A stretch of 64,000 nt of DNA from DAISKN01 sp964553925. GTDB lineage: Bacteria; Acidobacteriota; Vicinamibacteria; Marinacidobacterales; SMYC01. Numbering within the stretch: the first letter of the stretch is position 1; each line of letters starts with the position of its first letter. The notes below the pieces were generated by a model, which ran no database searches, was not told the DNA's origin, and saw only the letters and a program-made list of their open reading frames with translations. A program made the translations under genes and the position numbers. The stretch is from the NCBI GenBank assembly GCA_964553925.1, contig CAZKNR010000560.1:1-64000 (forward strand). The letters are read 5' to 3'. Below, in pieces: positions 8,193-15,491 of this stretch.

Positions 8193-8689
8193 TGCCCCTG
8201 CCGTGGGCCGCCGGGTCGCCGCTCGCGTGGCGACTGGACCTCCAACCGCACGGTTCGACCTGGGACAAAGGGATTGGGGCCGCGAAGGTGGGAGGGCGGT
8301 GGAATCCGGTGGGCTACCCCATCGTTTACTGCTCGGCGGATCCGGCGACCGCCATTTTGGAGGTGGCAGTGTACAAGGGTTTTGCGACCCTCGACACCGT
8401 ACCCCACGTCCTGACGCGGGCACGACTCCTCGATGTGGCGGACGTGCACGTAGTGAGGCCGAAGGACGTGCCAAATGCTGGATGGCTGCGACCAGGGTCG
8501 CCGAGCCAGGGGCAGCAATCCTTCGGACGCGCTCTACTGGAACGCCACCCGTTCGTCGTCATTCCAAGTACGGTCACTCAGGAAAGCTGGAATCTGCTCT
8601 TCAGCCCGACTCGCGCTGCCGGGCGGTACGAGCTGGAATCCCAGAAGGGATTCGCGCTCGATACGCGCCTCAATCCTCCCGCGCGATAG
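8189..8689 (+). CDS. RES-domain toxin (NAD+ phosphorylase family)
   Basis: A 166-residue RES protein. The family degrades NAD+ and halts growth when the antitoxin is lost. Visible signature residues are Arg15 (AWRL), the GGRWNP motif (residues 35-40), Tyr47 and Ser49 (YCSAD) and Glu58 (AILEVAVYKG). These correspond to the conserved Arg, GGRWN, Tyr and Glu/Ser positions of RES toxins, so it looks catalytically intact. It is coupled to the antitoxin by a four-base overlap. The length is normal for the family. Confidence 0.93.
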   Translation: MMPLPWAAGSPLAWRLDLQPHGSTWDKGIGAAKVGGRWNPVGYPIVYCSADPATAILEVAVYKGFATLDTVPHVLTRARLLDVADVHVVRPKDVPNAGWLRPGSPSQGQQSFGRALLERHPFVVIPSTVTQESWNLLFSPTRAAGRYELESQKGFALDTRLNPPAR

Positions 8690-8734
8690 CGCGACGCCAT
8701 GCTTGGATGCGGGTGGCCTGCGTGACTGGTTCAT

Positions 8735-8986
8735 TCACGCGGACGCATGCGCCCGCGCTCGGGCATGGAGAAACTCGGGCGCCAGGTCAAAGCCGTTGGA
8801 CCAGACGACTGTGTCCATTTCAACACTAATCGCTCCAAACACCTCTGGCGCGCGCAAAGCCGATACGATTGGTCGTGTGTCGTTGGCGATGAACTCTTTG
8901 AGGTCGACTTCACCTTCGCTGTCATCGGAAAACCGAACCCACAGACGATATTCCGGTAAGGCCTTCGCTTCAATCACCCAGATCAT
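8735..8986 (-). CDS. DUF2442-domain protein
   Basis: An 83-residue protein with the DUF2442 pattern: YRLWVRFSDDSEGEVDLKEF, then FGAISVEMDTVVWSNGFDLA and PEFLH. This small family is often paired with a DUF4160 protein and is widespread in accessory regions, where a toxin-antitoxin-like role is suspected but not shown. The ATG has a clear GGGAG ribosome site. Immediately upstream on the same strand is the tail of a DUF4160-like gene, so this is probably what is left of such a pair. It converges with the RES toxin. Confidence 0.88.
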   Translation of the reverse strand: MIWVIEAKALPEYRLWVRFSDDSEGEVDLKEFIANDTRPIVSALRAPEVFGAISVEMDTVVWSNGFDLAPEFLHARARAHASA

Positions 8987-8999
8987 GGGTCAAACTCCC

Positions 9000-9080
9000 T
9001 TAGACCAGCGGTGCAATGCGTTTGAACTTGCCTTCGCCCGCCAGCGTCGTCCAGTTTTCGGTCAGTTCGGACTGGTGCAT
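9000..9080 (-). pseudogene. C-terminal remnant of a DUF4160-like gene
   Basis: A 26-codon reading frame starts MHQSELTENWTTLAGEGKFK and ends RIAPLV. It resembles the C-terminal end of DUF4160 proteins (His-x-x-Glu-Leu-x-x-x-Trp, then a basic stretch and a final I-x-P-L). It ends 13 bases before the DUF2442 start, in the usual DUF4160-DUF2442 order. The N-terminal two thirds are missing: the DNA directly upstream is an amidase fragment on the other strand. The assignment is by pattern memory and should be checked. Confidence 0.5.
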
Positions 9081-9096
9081 TTCTCAGCTCCCGTGC

Positions 9097-9326
9097 CATT
9101 TCTGCGGCCTCGCCGGGATCATGCCGACGATGGGGCGCGTGCCCCGGACCGGCCACATCTATCCCTTCGAAGGTCTCCTCGATTCGGCGCAACAGATCGG
9201 ACCCATCGCCCGCCCCGTGGACGACCTCGCTCTGCTTCTACCGATCCTCTCCGGCCCCGATGGCGTTGATCCCGCCATTGTGCCCACCCGCTCGGGCTCG
9301 CTCGCCGCGCGCGGCGCCAGCACGCA
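9097..9326 (+). pseudogene. Internal fragment of an amidase-signature enzyme
   Basis: The plus-strand frame reads CGLAGIMPTMGRVPRTGHIY, then PFEGLLDSAQQIGPIARPVD, DLALLLPILSGPDGVD and PAIVP. This is the region just after the catalytic serines in amidase-signature proteins (GatA/AmiE-like), where F-C-G-[LV]-x-G-[IL]-[KR]-P-T is conserved. There is no start, no Ser-Ser-Lys triad and no C-terminal half. The fragment ends where kup begins on the other strand, and it starts where the DUF4160 remnant ends. It is a chopped relic, not a gene. Confidence 0.8.
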
Positions 9327-9328
9327 CG

Positions 9329-11239
9329 TCAAATCTCCACCTCCATTCGCACCTCGATGACCCGGGAGGGAGGGATGCGGAAAAAGTCGGTGGCGCGAAG
9401 GGCGTTTCGGGTCATCAGCGCGAAGAGCTTCTCCCGCCAGATTGCCATCCCCGGGAGCCGGGTGGCGACGACGTTCTCGCCGCCGAGGAAGAAGGTGATC
9501 TCCTCCATTCGCAGATCGAGCCCGTGCTCCCGCAGGCGCTCGATGATCTCCGGGACGACCGGGTCCTGCATGAAACCGTAGCGGGCGATCGCGCGGTGGA
9601 AGCCCGAGCCGGGCGAGCTCACCTCCAGCCGTTCGCTGGAAGGCACGTAGGGCACCTCGACCGTCTGGACGGTGAGCAGGACCACGGGCTGATGGAGGAC
9701 CTCGTTGTGCTCCATGTTGTGGAGCAACGCCGGCGGAGTTCCCGCGGCGTCTCCGGTCATGAACACCGCCGCGTGCCGAATCCGCCGGGGCCTCTCCGAG
9801 GCGATTCGCTGAAGGAACTCCGGAAAAGGAACCGACACGTCCTCGAGACGTACCTTCAAGATCTCCCGGCCCCGCTTCCACGTGGTCATCAAGATAAAGA
9901 TGGCTCCCGCGATGACCAGCGGGACCCAGCCGCCGTGCGGCACTTTGACCAGGCTCGATGCGAAAAAGGCGAGATCGAACACGAGAAAGGACCCGGTCAC
10001 CAGAAGCGAAGGGACCTGACCCCAGCCCCATCGATGCCGGGCGACGAAGTAAGCGAGGGCGGTGGTGATCACCATGGTGCTGGTGACGGCGACCCCGTAG
10101 GCCGCGGCAAGGCTGCTCGAGGTCTTGAACTCCAGCACCAGCGCCATGGTCGCCGCCATCAGCGCCCAGTTCGTGACCGGAACGTAGATCTGGCCGATCT
10201 CCTCGTGGGAGGTGTGCTCGATCGCGACCCGCGGCGCGTACCCGAGCTGCACCGCCTGGCGGGTGAGAGAGAACGCCCCCGAGATCACCGCCTGAGACGC
10301 GATGACCGTCGCCGCGGTTGCGAGGACGACCATGGGATAGAGCGCCGCGTCCGGCACCATATGGAAGAACGGGTTCACGGCGTGGGAGGGATCGCGCAGC
10401 AAGAGCGCCCCCTGGCCGAAGTAGTTGAGAATGAGCGCCGGCAACACCAGGGAGAACCACGCCAGGCGAATCGGTTCTCTCCCGAAATGTCCCATGTCGG
10501 CGTATAGCGCTTCGCCGCCCGTCACCACGAGGAACACCGTTCCCAGGATGAGGAATCCGTGCCATCCGTTCTCGCGAAAGAACTCGACCGCGTAGAGAGG
10601 GCTCACCGAAAAGAGCACTTGAGGGTAGCGGGCGATGGACCAGACGCCCAGCAGGGCCAGGGTCGCGAACCAAACGAGCATGATCGGACCGAACACCGCA
10701 CCCACGCGCGCGGTGCCGCGGTGCTGCACCAGGAAGAGCCCCGCGAGGAGAACGATCGTGAGCGGAAGGATATAGGGCTCGAAGAACGGGGTCGCGATCG
10801 AGAGGCCTTCGAGCGCGCTCAGGACGGAGATCGCGGGAGTGATCATCCCGTCCCCGTAGAGGAGGGCGGCGCCGAAGATACCCATGCTGACGATCGCCAG
10901 ATGACGGAACCTGCCGTCGCGGGTATCCGGCCGCACCAGGGCGAGTAGCGCCAGGATCCCTCCCTCGCCGCGATTGTCGGCGCGCATCACGAACGCGAGG
11001 TACTTGAGCGAGATGACGATGATGAGCGACCAGAAAACCAGGGAGAGAACCCCGTGGACGTTCTCCGACGTGAGCGCGATGGCGTGGGGACCGTGGAAGC
11101 ACTCACGCATGGCGTAGAGGGGGCTGGTGCCGATGTCGCCATACACGATCCCGAGAGCGCCGAGGGCGAGTGGCAGAAGAGAGGCGGCCTTGCGGCCTGA
11201 AGGGTCAACGGGCGATGACGACGAGGAGCTCGGGTCCAT
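9329..11239 (-). CDS. kup: KUP-family potassium uptake protein
   Basis: A 636-residue KUP/HAK transporter that imports K+ with protons. The family hallmark near residue 36, GIVYGDIGTSPLYAMRECFH, is present, followed by about 12 membrane helices (for example LIIVISLKYLAFVMRADNRG, then EGGILALLALV) and a soluble C-terminal domain of roughly 150 residues ending PSRVIEVRMEVEI. The length is normal. The start ATG lies inside the end of the upstream carboxylase gene (35-base overlap) and has a good AAGGAG ribosome site. Being last in the acyl-CoA operon is unusual for a K+ transporter and may just reflect gene packing. Confidence 0.95.
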   Translation of the reverse strand: MDPSSSSSSPVDPSGRKAASLLPLALGALGIVYGDIGTSPLYAMRECFHGPHAIALTSENVHGVLSLVFWSLIIVISLKYLAFVMRADNRGEGGILALLALVRPDTRDGRFRHLAIVSMGIFGAALLYGDGMITPAISVLSALEGLSIATPFFEPYILPLTIVLLAGLFLVQHRGTARVGAVFGPIMLVWFATLALLGVWSIARYPQVLFSVSPLYAVEFFRENGWHGFLILGTVFLVVTGGEALYADMGHFGREPIRLAWFSLVLPALILNYFGQGALLLRDPSHAVNPFFHMVPDAALYPMVVLATAATVIASQAVISGAFSLTRQAVQLGYAPRVAIEHTSHEEIGQIYVPVTNWALMAATMALVLEFKTSSSLAAAYGVAVTSTMVITTALAYFVARHRWGWGQVPSLLVTGSFLVFDLAFFASSLVKVPHGGWVPLVIAGAIFILMTTWKRGREILKVRLEDVSVPFPEFLQRIASERPRRIRHAAVFMTGDAAGTPPALLHNMEHNEVLHQPVVLLTVQTVEVPYVPSSERLEVSSPGSGFHRAIARYGFMQDPVVPEIIERLREHGLDLRMEEITFFLGGENVVATRLPGMAIWREKLFALMTRNALRATDFFRIPPSRVIEVRMEVEI

Positions 11240-13130
11240 CCAGCACTTCTCCTTCTTTCACGAGAACTGTCTCGATGCGGCCCCGATGCGGAGCCTTCAC
11301 TTCGATCTGCATCTTCATCGATTCGACTACCGCGAGCACCGCCCCCTCCTCGACGAGGTCCCCCAGAGACACCTTGAGCTCGAGAATCTTCCCTGCCATC
11401 GGCGCCCGCACCTCGCCCTCCGTCGCGGCATGGTGGAGATGCCGGTGGACGCGGGCTCGCGGGTCCTCGAGAACCAGCGTCTCGCCGTAGACGGTCAAGG
11501 CCAACTCTTTCGCGCTCACGACGGTCCCGACCGCACGCATCTCGGGAAGATCGGATCCCGAAATCCGGAGCTCGCCGCTCGATCGATCGAAGTCGAGCCG
11601 AAGCGCGCGCTCCTCGAAGCGGCTTCCCACCCGGGCATAGTCGTTTCCGATCTCGAGAAAGCGCGCGGCGGGACCGCCGTCGGAGGCAACGGATTCGCCG
11701 CGCAGGACGAACGACAGATTCTCCCGGAAGCCCGGAGTCGAGAGTCGTCTTTCGAGCTCGGGAGGAATCAGCGAGCGGTTCAGCTCCTCGAGGTGGGAGC
11801 CGATCCAATCCGTCGAGATCCTTCCTGCCAGGAAGTCGGGGTGACGGAGCGCCGCCTGGAGAAACGGCAGATTCGTTCGAGGACCGTGGACCACCATCGT
11901 CGCCAGACCAGCGGCGAGGCGGTCGATCGCTTCGCGCCGACTCTCGCCCCAAGCGATCACCTTGGCGATGAGGGAGTCGAAGCCGGGATGGATCCGCGAA
12001 CCTTCGGCGACTCCAGAATCAACCCGCAGGCCCGGCCCCGAAGGCTCGCGGTAACGCAGCACCGGCCCCGGCGTGGGGAGAAATCCGGAGCGCGGATCCT
12101 CGGCGAGTACCCGCGCTTCGATCGCCCACCGTTCGGGAGCGCGCGATTGACCCGCGGAGGGCCACTCTCCCATGGCCCCTGGCGCCCCTAAAGCAACGTC
12201 GAACTGCGCGGCGACAAGGTCGACGCCGTAGACCTCCTCGGTTACCGGATGCTCCACCTGGAGCCGGGTATTGACCTCGAGAAAGAAGAAGCGGCCTTCC
12301 GCGTCCAGAAGGAACTCGACCGTGCCCGCGCCGCGGTACCGGCTTTCGCGCACGAGGGCGAGAGCCGCATTCCCCATCGCCTCTCGCAGCCGGGCATCGA
12401 CGACCGGGCTCGGGGCTTCCTCGATGACCTTCTGGTGGCGCCTTTGCATCGAGCATTCGCGCTCGCCGAGGAAGATCCCGCCGCCCTTGCCGTCGCCCAG
12501 GATCTGGATCTCCACGTGGCGCGGTGCCGCCAGGTATCTCTCGACGAAGACCGTAGGGTCGGCGAAACCGGAGAGCGCCTCCTCCGAGGCTCTCTCGAGC
12601 GCTCCGGGAAGATCGGAGAGCTTCGAAACCACCCGCATCCCGCGGCCGCCGCCCCCTCCGGCGGCTTTGACGAGGTAGGGAGGCTCGAGGCCTTTTCCTT
12701 GGAGGGCTTTCTCGAGCTCTTGCGTGGAGAACCCCAAGAGCTCGCGCGAGCCCAGGGCCTCGAGAGTGGCAACGCCGAGGGTTCGCGCGAGCTCTTTCGC
12801 CCGTTCCTTGTCTCCGAGAAGCTTCATGGTTTCCGGACGCGGCCCGATGAACACGATGCCAGCGGCCTCCGTGAGCTCGGCGAAGCGCGCGCTCTCCGAG
12901 AGAAAGCCGTAGCCTGGATGAAGGAGGTCGGCGCCGAAGCTCTTGCCCGCGGCGACGATGGCCTCGCCGTCGAGGAAGCTTCCGACCTGAAGGACCTCGT
13001 CCGCCTCCCGGCGGACGAGAGCGTCCCGATCCTCGGCCGTCGAGATCACGGCGACTCGATAGCCGCGGGCCCGGGCGGTGCGAAGAATCCGCCGGGCGAT
13101 CTCCCCTCGGTTCGCGATGAGGAGCTTCAT
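11205..13130 (-). CDS. Biotin-dependent acyl-CoA carboxylase alpha subunit (biotin carboxylase + BCCP)
   Basis: A 641-residue protein with MKLLIANRGEIARRILRTAR at the start, the glycine-rich ATP loop KAAGGGGGRGMRVV, the carboxylase signature EAPSPV plus FLEVNTRLQVEHPVTEEV, and a C-terminal biotinyl domain with the lysine in VVESMKMQIEVKAP. It carboxylates its own biotin using ATP and bicarbonate for transfer by the beta subunit at 17387. Given the operon it is most likely a methylcrotonyl-CoA carboxylase (leucine breakdown) or a geranyl-CoA type; sequence alone does not separate them. Its ATG overlaps the stop of the TOPRIM-like gene by four bases, so it is now translated downstream of that inserted pair. 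Confidence 0.93.
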   Translation of the reverse strand: MKLLIANRGEIARRILRTARARGYRVAVISTAEDRDALVRREADEVLQVGSFLDGEAIVAAGKSFGADLLHPGYGFLSESARFAELTEAAGIVFIGPRPETMKLLGDKERAKELARTLGVATLEALGSRELLGFSTQELEKALQGKGLEPPYLVKAAGGGGGRGMRVVSKLSDLPGALERASEEALSGFADPTVFVERYLAAPRHVEIQILGDGKGGGIFLGERECSMQRRHQKVIEEAPSPVVDARLREAMGNAALALVRESRYRGAGTVEFLLDAEGRFFFLEVNTRLQVEHPVTEEVYGVDLVAAQFDVALGAPGAMGEWPSAGQSRAPERWAIEARVLAEDPRSGFLPTPGPVLRYREPSGPGLRVDSGVAEGSRIHPGFDSLIAKVIAWGESRREAIDRLAAGLATMVVHGPRTNLPFLQAALRHPDFLAGRISTDWIGSHLEELNRSLIPPELERRLSTPGFRENLSFVLRGESVASDGGPAARFLEIGNDYARVGSRFEERALRLDFDRSSGELRISGSDLPEMRAVGTVVSAKELALTVYGETLVLEDPRARVHRHLHHAATEGEVRAPMAGKILELKVSLGDLVEEGAVLAVVESMKMQIEVKAPHRGRIETVLVKEGEVLDGPELLVVIAR

Positions 13131-13627
13131 TCTCTCGGCACTTTCTCCAGCATCGCAACCAGATCTGTCAAGAATATCGACTTCCCGCGCGCTCTTGCTT
13201 CCGCGTACAGTTGTCTGAGAGTCCGGATGAAGACGTCATGGAGAGAGGAGTTGCGTTCCTGGAGAACACGGCGGAGTGTCGACGAATCGTCAGGCAGCGA
13301 CGTCTTGATCCCCAGGAGCGTGATTGACCGCAAGAAAGCGCCCTCGAGCTCCGGCTTCAAAATGGCCAGATACCGCCCGTCGCTTTCCCGAAGCTCGAAA
13401 TCCGCGGTGGTCCGCAGGACCGCCATGTCGTCGCGCAATCGATGGTGCGAGCTCCGGGGGTCCTCATCGACCATTCCCACCCTCACCGTCTTCTTCACCA
13501 GTAACGCATTCACCACGGCGCCTTGCCCAAACTTGTGGGAATCCTCCAAGGGTCTCTTGACCGTCTCACGCAGAAACCGAAGCACGTCGCGGTCGGCGTA
13601 ACACTCGTAGGCGAAGACGAGCTTCAC
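13127..13627 (-). CDS. TOPRIM-like putative nuclease, partner of the AAA ATPase (RloB/DUF4276/AbiL-type)
   Basis: A 166-residue protein (GTG start) that begins MKLVFAYECYADRDVLRFLR. Glu8 sits where the first TOPRIM glutamate is found. VGMVDEDPRSSHH supplies a D-x-D motif (Asp54, Asp56), and LAILKPELEGAFLRSI resembles the [KN]P-x-x-E-x-[WF]-L block of RloB/DUF4276 proteins. I infer a metal-dependent nuclease or primase-like fold. Its GTG overlaps the ATPase stop (GTGA), and its own stop overlaps the carboxylase ATG (ATGA), so all three are translationally coupled. The reading frame stays open upstream, but that part is inside the ATPase gene. Function in phage defence is an inference from architecture. 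Confidence 0.7.
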   Translation of the reverse strand: MKLVFAYECYADRDVLRFLRETVKRPLEDSHKFGQGAVVNALLVKKTVRVGMVDEDPRSSHHRLRDDMAVLRTTADFELRESDGRYLAILKPELEGAFLRSITLLGIKTSLPDDSSTLRRVLQERNSSLHDVFIRTLRQLYAEARARGKSIFLTDLVAMLEKVPRE

Positions 13628-14604
13628 GCTTCGAGGAATTCCTCTAAGTTGAAGAACACGCTTGCGTCGTGCTCGATGACCCGTTGCACTTCGGACGGTG
13701 AGAGGAGGTGTGCTGTAGTGCCTCCCTCTGGGTCCCGTCCGCAAACGAACAGCGCCAGGTCGGATTCCGCCGTCTTCTCAATGAGTGCAGATAAGAAGTA
13801 CGGGTTATGGGTGGTCACAAAGAACTGGTTGGATTTGTCGTCCGCAATCATCTCACCGAGGATCTTGGGGTAGGGGGGAAAGGCGTAGACGTCAGGCTCA
13901 TCCATTACTAGCACAGCCGACTCCGTTGTAATCAAGATCGCCCCGTAGAAAATAAGGCGCTTTAAGCTGTCCGAAAGAAGCTCGAGGTTGTAGTCAATGA
14001 TGTCGTCCTTTCGGATCTCCGAAAGGTAGAACTGCTTCTGGGCATTGTCGAAACGGAGCTTCCAGTGAATGCCTGAGACCGTTTCTCTCAGGAATACGTA
14101 AACGCGCTCATCATGGCGAGCGATGTAGAGGAAGTTCGAGCCGTGCGGTGGCTGGATGGTGCGTTGTCCGTCCCGGCCTGCGTCGGTGTAAGCCCACGCG
14201 CTGCTCGACGCATAGTCGTAGTGACGAACTCCAGAAAACTCCTCCATCAGGACCGAGTTTTGAAAACCTACCGTGCCTGCGCTATCTCCTCGCGGGCTCC
14301 GCTTTGAGAGATTCAATCGGTCGGCCTCGAGCCGAATGGATACGGACGCGTCATCCAAGGTTATCGCGATAGGCTGGTCGAGGAACTGTTTGTGGAAAAG
14401 CGGGGAAAACCCCAGGCTCGGGTGAAGCCGAATGGAGTACCCGATGGGAAAGTTCCAACCCAGGTAAGAGACGACCTGGAGCGCCTCGAGAATATTGCTC
14501 TTCCCCGTATCGGGGGCGCCGATGAAGACGTTCACTTTCCGACATGGGACGGAGAGATCTCTTATGGATTTGAACCGCTGAATTCTCAGGTTCTTGATGA
14601 GCAC
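13624..14604 (-). CDS. AAA (ABC/SMC-like) ATPase of a putative defence pair
   Basis: A 326-residue OLD/RloA-like ATPase. It starts LIKNLRIQRFKSIRDLSV. Walker A is GAPDTGKS (residues 29-36), a degenerate signature LSDSLKRLIFYGAIL lies near 210, Walker B is VLVMDEPD (about 231-238), and the switch histidine is in FVTTHNPYFLSAL (about 265). There is no nuclease domain of its own; that role would fall to the adjacent TOPRIM-like protein, as in RloAB, AbiL or PARIS-type systems. The GTG at 14604 gives the family-like start; the frame is open further upstream but overlaps the hydratase gene. There is no clear ribosome site, so it is probably reached by coupling from the hydratase stop 23 bases upstream. 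Confidence 0.85.
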   Translation of the reverse strand: MLIKNLRIQRFKSIRDLSVPCRKVNVFIGAPDTGKSNILEALQVVSYLGWNFPIGYSIRLHPSLGFSPLFHKQFLDQPIAITLDDASVSIRLEADRLNLSKRSPRGDSAGTVGFQNSVLMEEFSGVRHYDYASSSAWAYTDAGRDGQRTIQPPHGSNFLYIARHDERVYVFLRETVSGIHWKLRFDNAQKQFYLSEIRKDDIIDYNLELLSDSLKRLIFYGAILITTESAVLVMDEPDVYAFPPYPKILGEMIADDKSNQFFVTTHNPYFLSALIEKTAESDLALFVCGRDPEGGTTAHLLSPSEVQRVIEHDASVFFNLEEFLEA

Positions 14605-14627
14605 CGATTCGAATGATACCGCTCCGC

Positions 14628-15491
14628 TCACTTCTTTGCTTGGGAGGATTTCCGAAGCGCTTCGACCCGCGCCGCCCAGGCGGGAGGGGCCTTCGAGAAG
14701 AACGCCTCGAGCCCCATCTTCCCCTCGGGAGAGCATCGGGCTTGGGCGATCGCCTCCGCGGTGAAGTCGATGAGCTCGGGGCCGGGAAGAGGCTGGGCCC
14801 GCTTGAGAAGCTCCTTCGTGCGGCGCTGCGCTGCCGGGCCGGCCGCGAGGAAGTCGAGAACCACGTCCTGGAGCGCGTTCTCGAGCTCGAGGCCGGGAAC
14901 CACTTTCGAGACCAGTCCCGATGCCGCGGCTTCGCGGGCCTCGATCCGACGCCCCGTCAACATCAAGGGCGCGGCGGCGGCGAGCCCGATCCTTCGAACG
15001 ACATACGGGCTGATGACTCCGGGGACGATCCCGAGAAGTACTTCTGAAGTCGCGAACACCGCCCTCTCCTCGGCGAGAACGAAGTCGCTCGCGACGGTAA
15101 GCCCCAACCCACCCCCGATCGCGGCGCCCTGGACTACGGCGATGACGGGCGTCGGGAAGTCCGCGAGCTTGTAGTAGAGGCTCGCGAGGCCCTTCGCGTC
15201 CTCGAAGCTTTCCTCCAGACTCTTCCCCGCGAGGCGTTTCATGTAGCCGATATCGGCCCCGGCGCAGAACACCTTCCCTTCCCCGGCGAGGAGGAGAAGA
15301 CGCATTTGCTCGGGGTCGGGAATGGTCGCGAGGTGATCGAGGACGTCCCGGAGCTCGTCGAGCATCGTTTCATCGAGAGCGTTGCGAACGTCGGGCCGGG
15401 CGAGGACGATGCGCTTGACGCCGAGGCTCAGGGACTCGACGCGGAGAGTCGAGGTTTTGGTCACGATCCTCTCGACCGGGAGGTCTTTCAC
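14628..15491 (-). CDS. Enoyl-CoA hydratase/isomerase, methylglutaconyl-CoA hydratase-like
   Basis: A 287-residue crotonase. The oxyanion-hole segments are FCAGADIGYMKRLAG (about residue 75) and VVQGAAIGGGLGLTVASDFV (about 120). The region ATSEVLLGIVPGVISPYVV carries the catalytic Glu position and is typical of the LiuC/AtuE branch, which hydrates 3-methylglutaconyl-CoA or its isoprenoid analogue after the carboxylase step. The gene lies between the AtuA-like gene (four-base overlap) and the AAA ATPase gene. The carboxylase alpha subunit that would normally follow it is now 1.5 kb further on. Confidence 0.9.
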   Translation of the reverse strand: MKDLPVERIVTKTSTLRVESLSLGVKRIVLARPDVRNALDETMLDELRDVLDHLATIPDPEQMRLLLLAGEGKVFCAGADIGYMKRLAGKSLEESFEDAKGLASLYYKLADFPTPVIAVVQGAAIGGGLGLTVASDFVLAEERAVFATSEVLLGIVPGVISPYVVRRIGLAAAAPLMLTGRRIEAREAAASGLVSKVVPGLELENALQDVVLDFLAAGPAAQRRTKELLKRAQPLPGPELIDFTAEAIAQARCSPEGKMGLEAFFSKAPPAWAARVEALRKSSQAKK

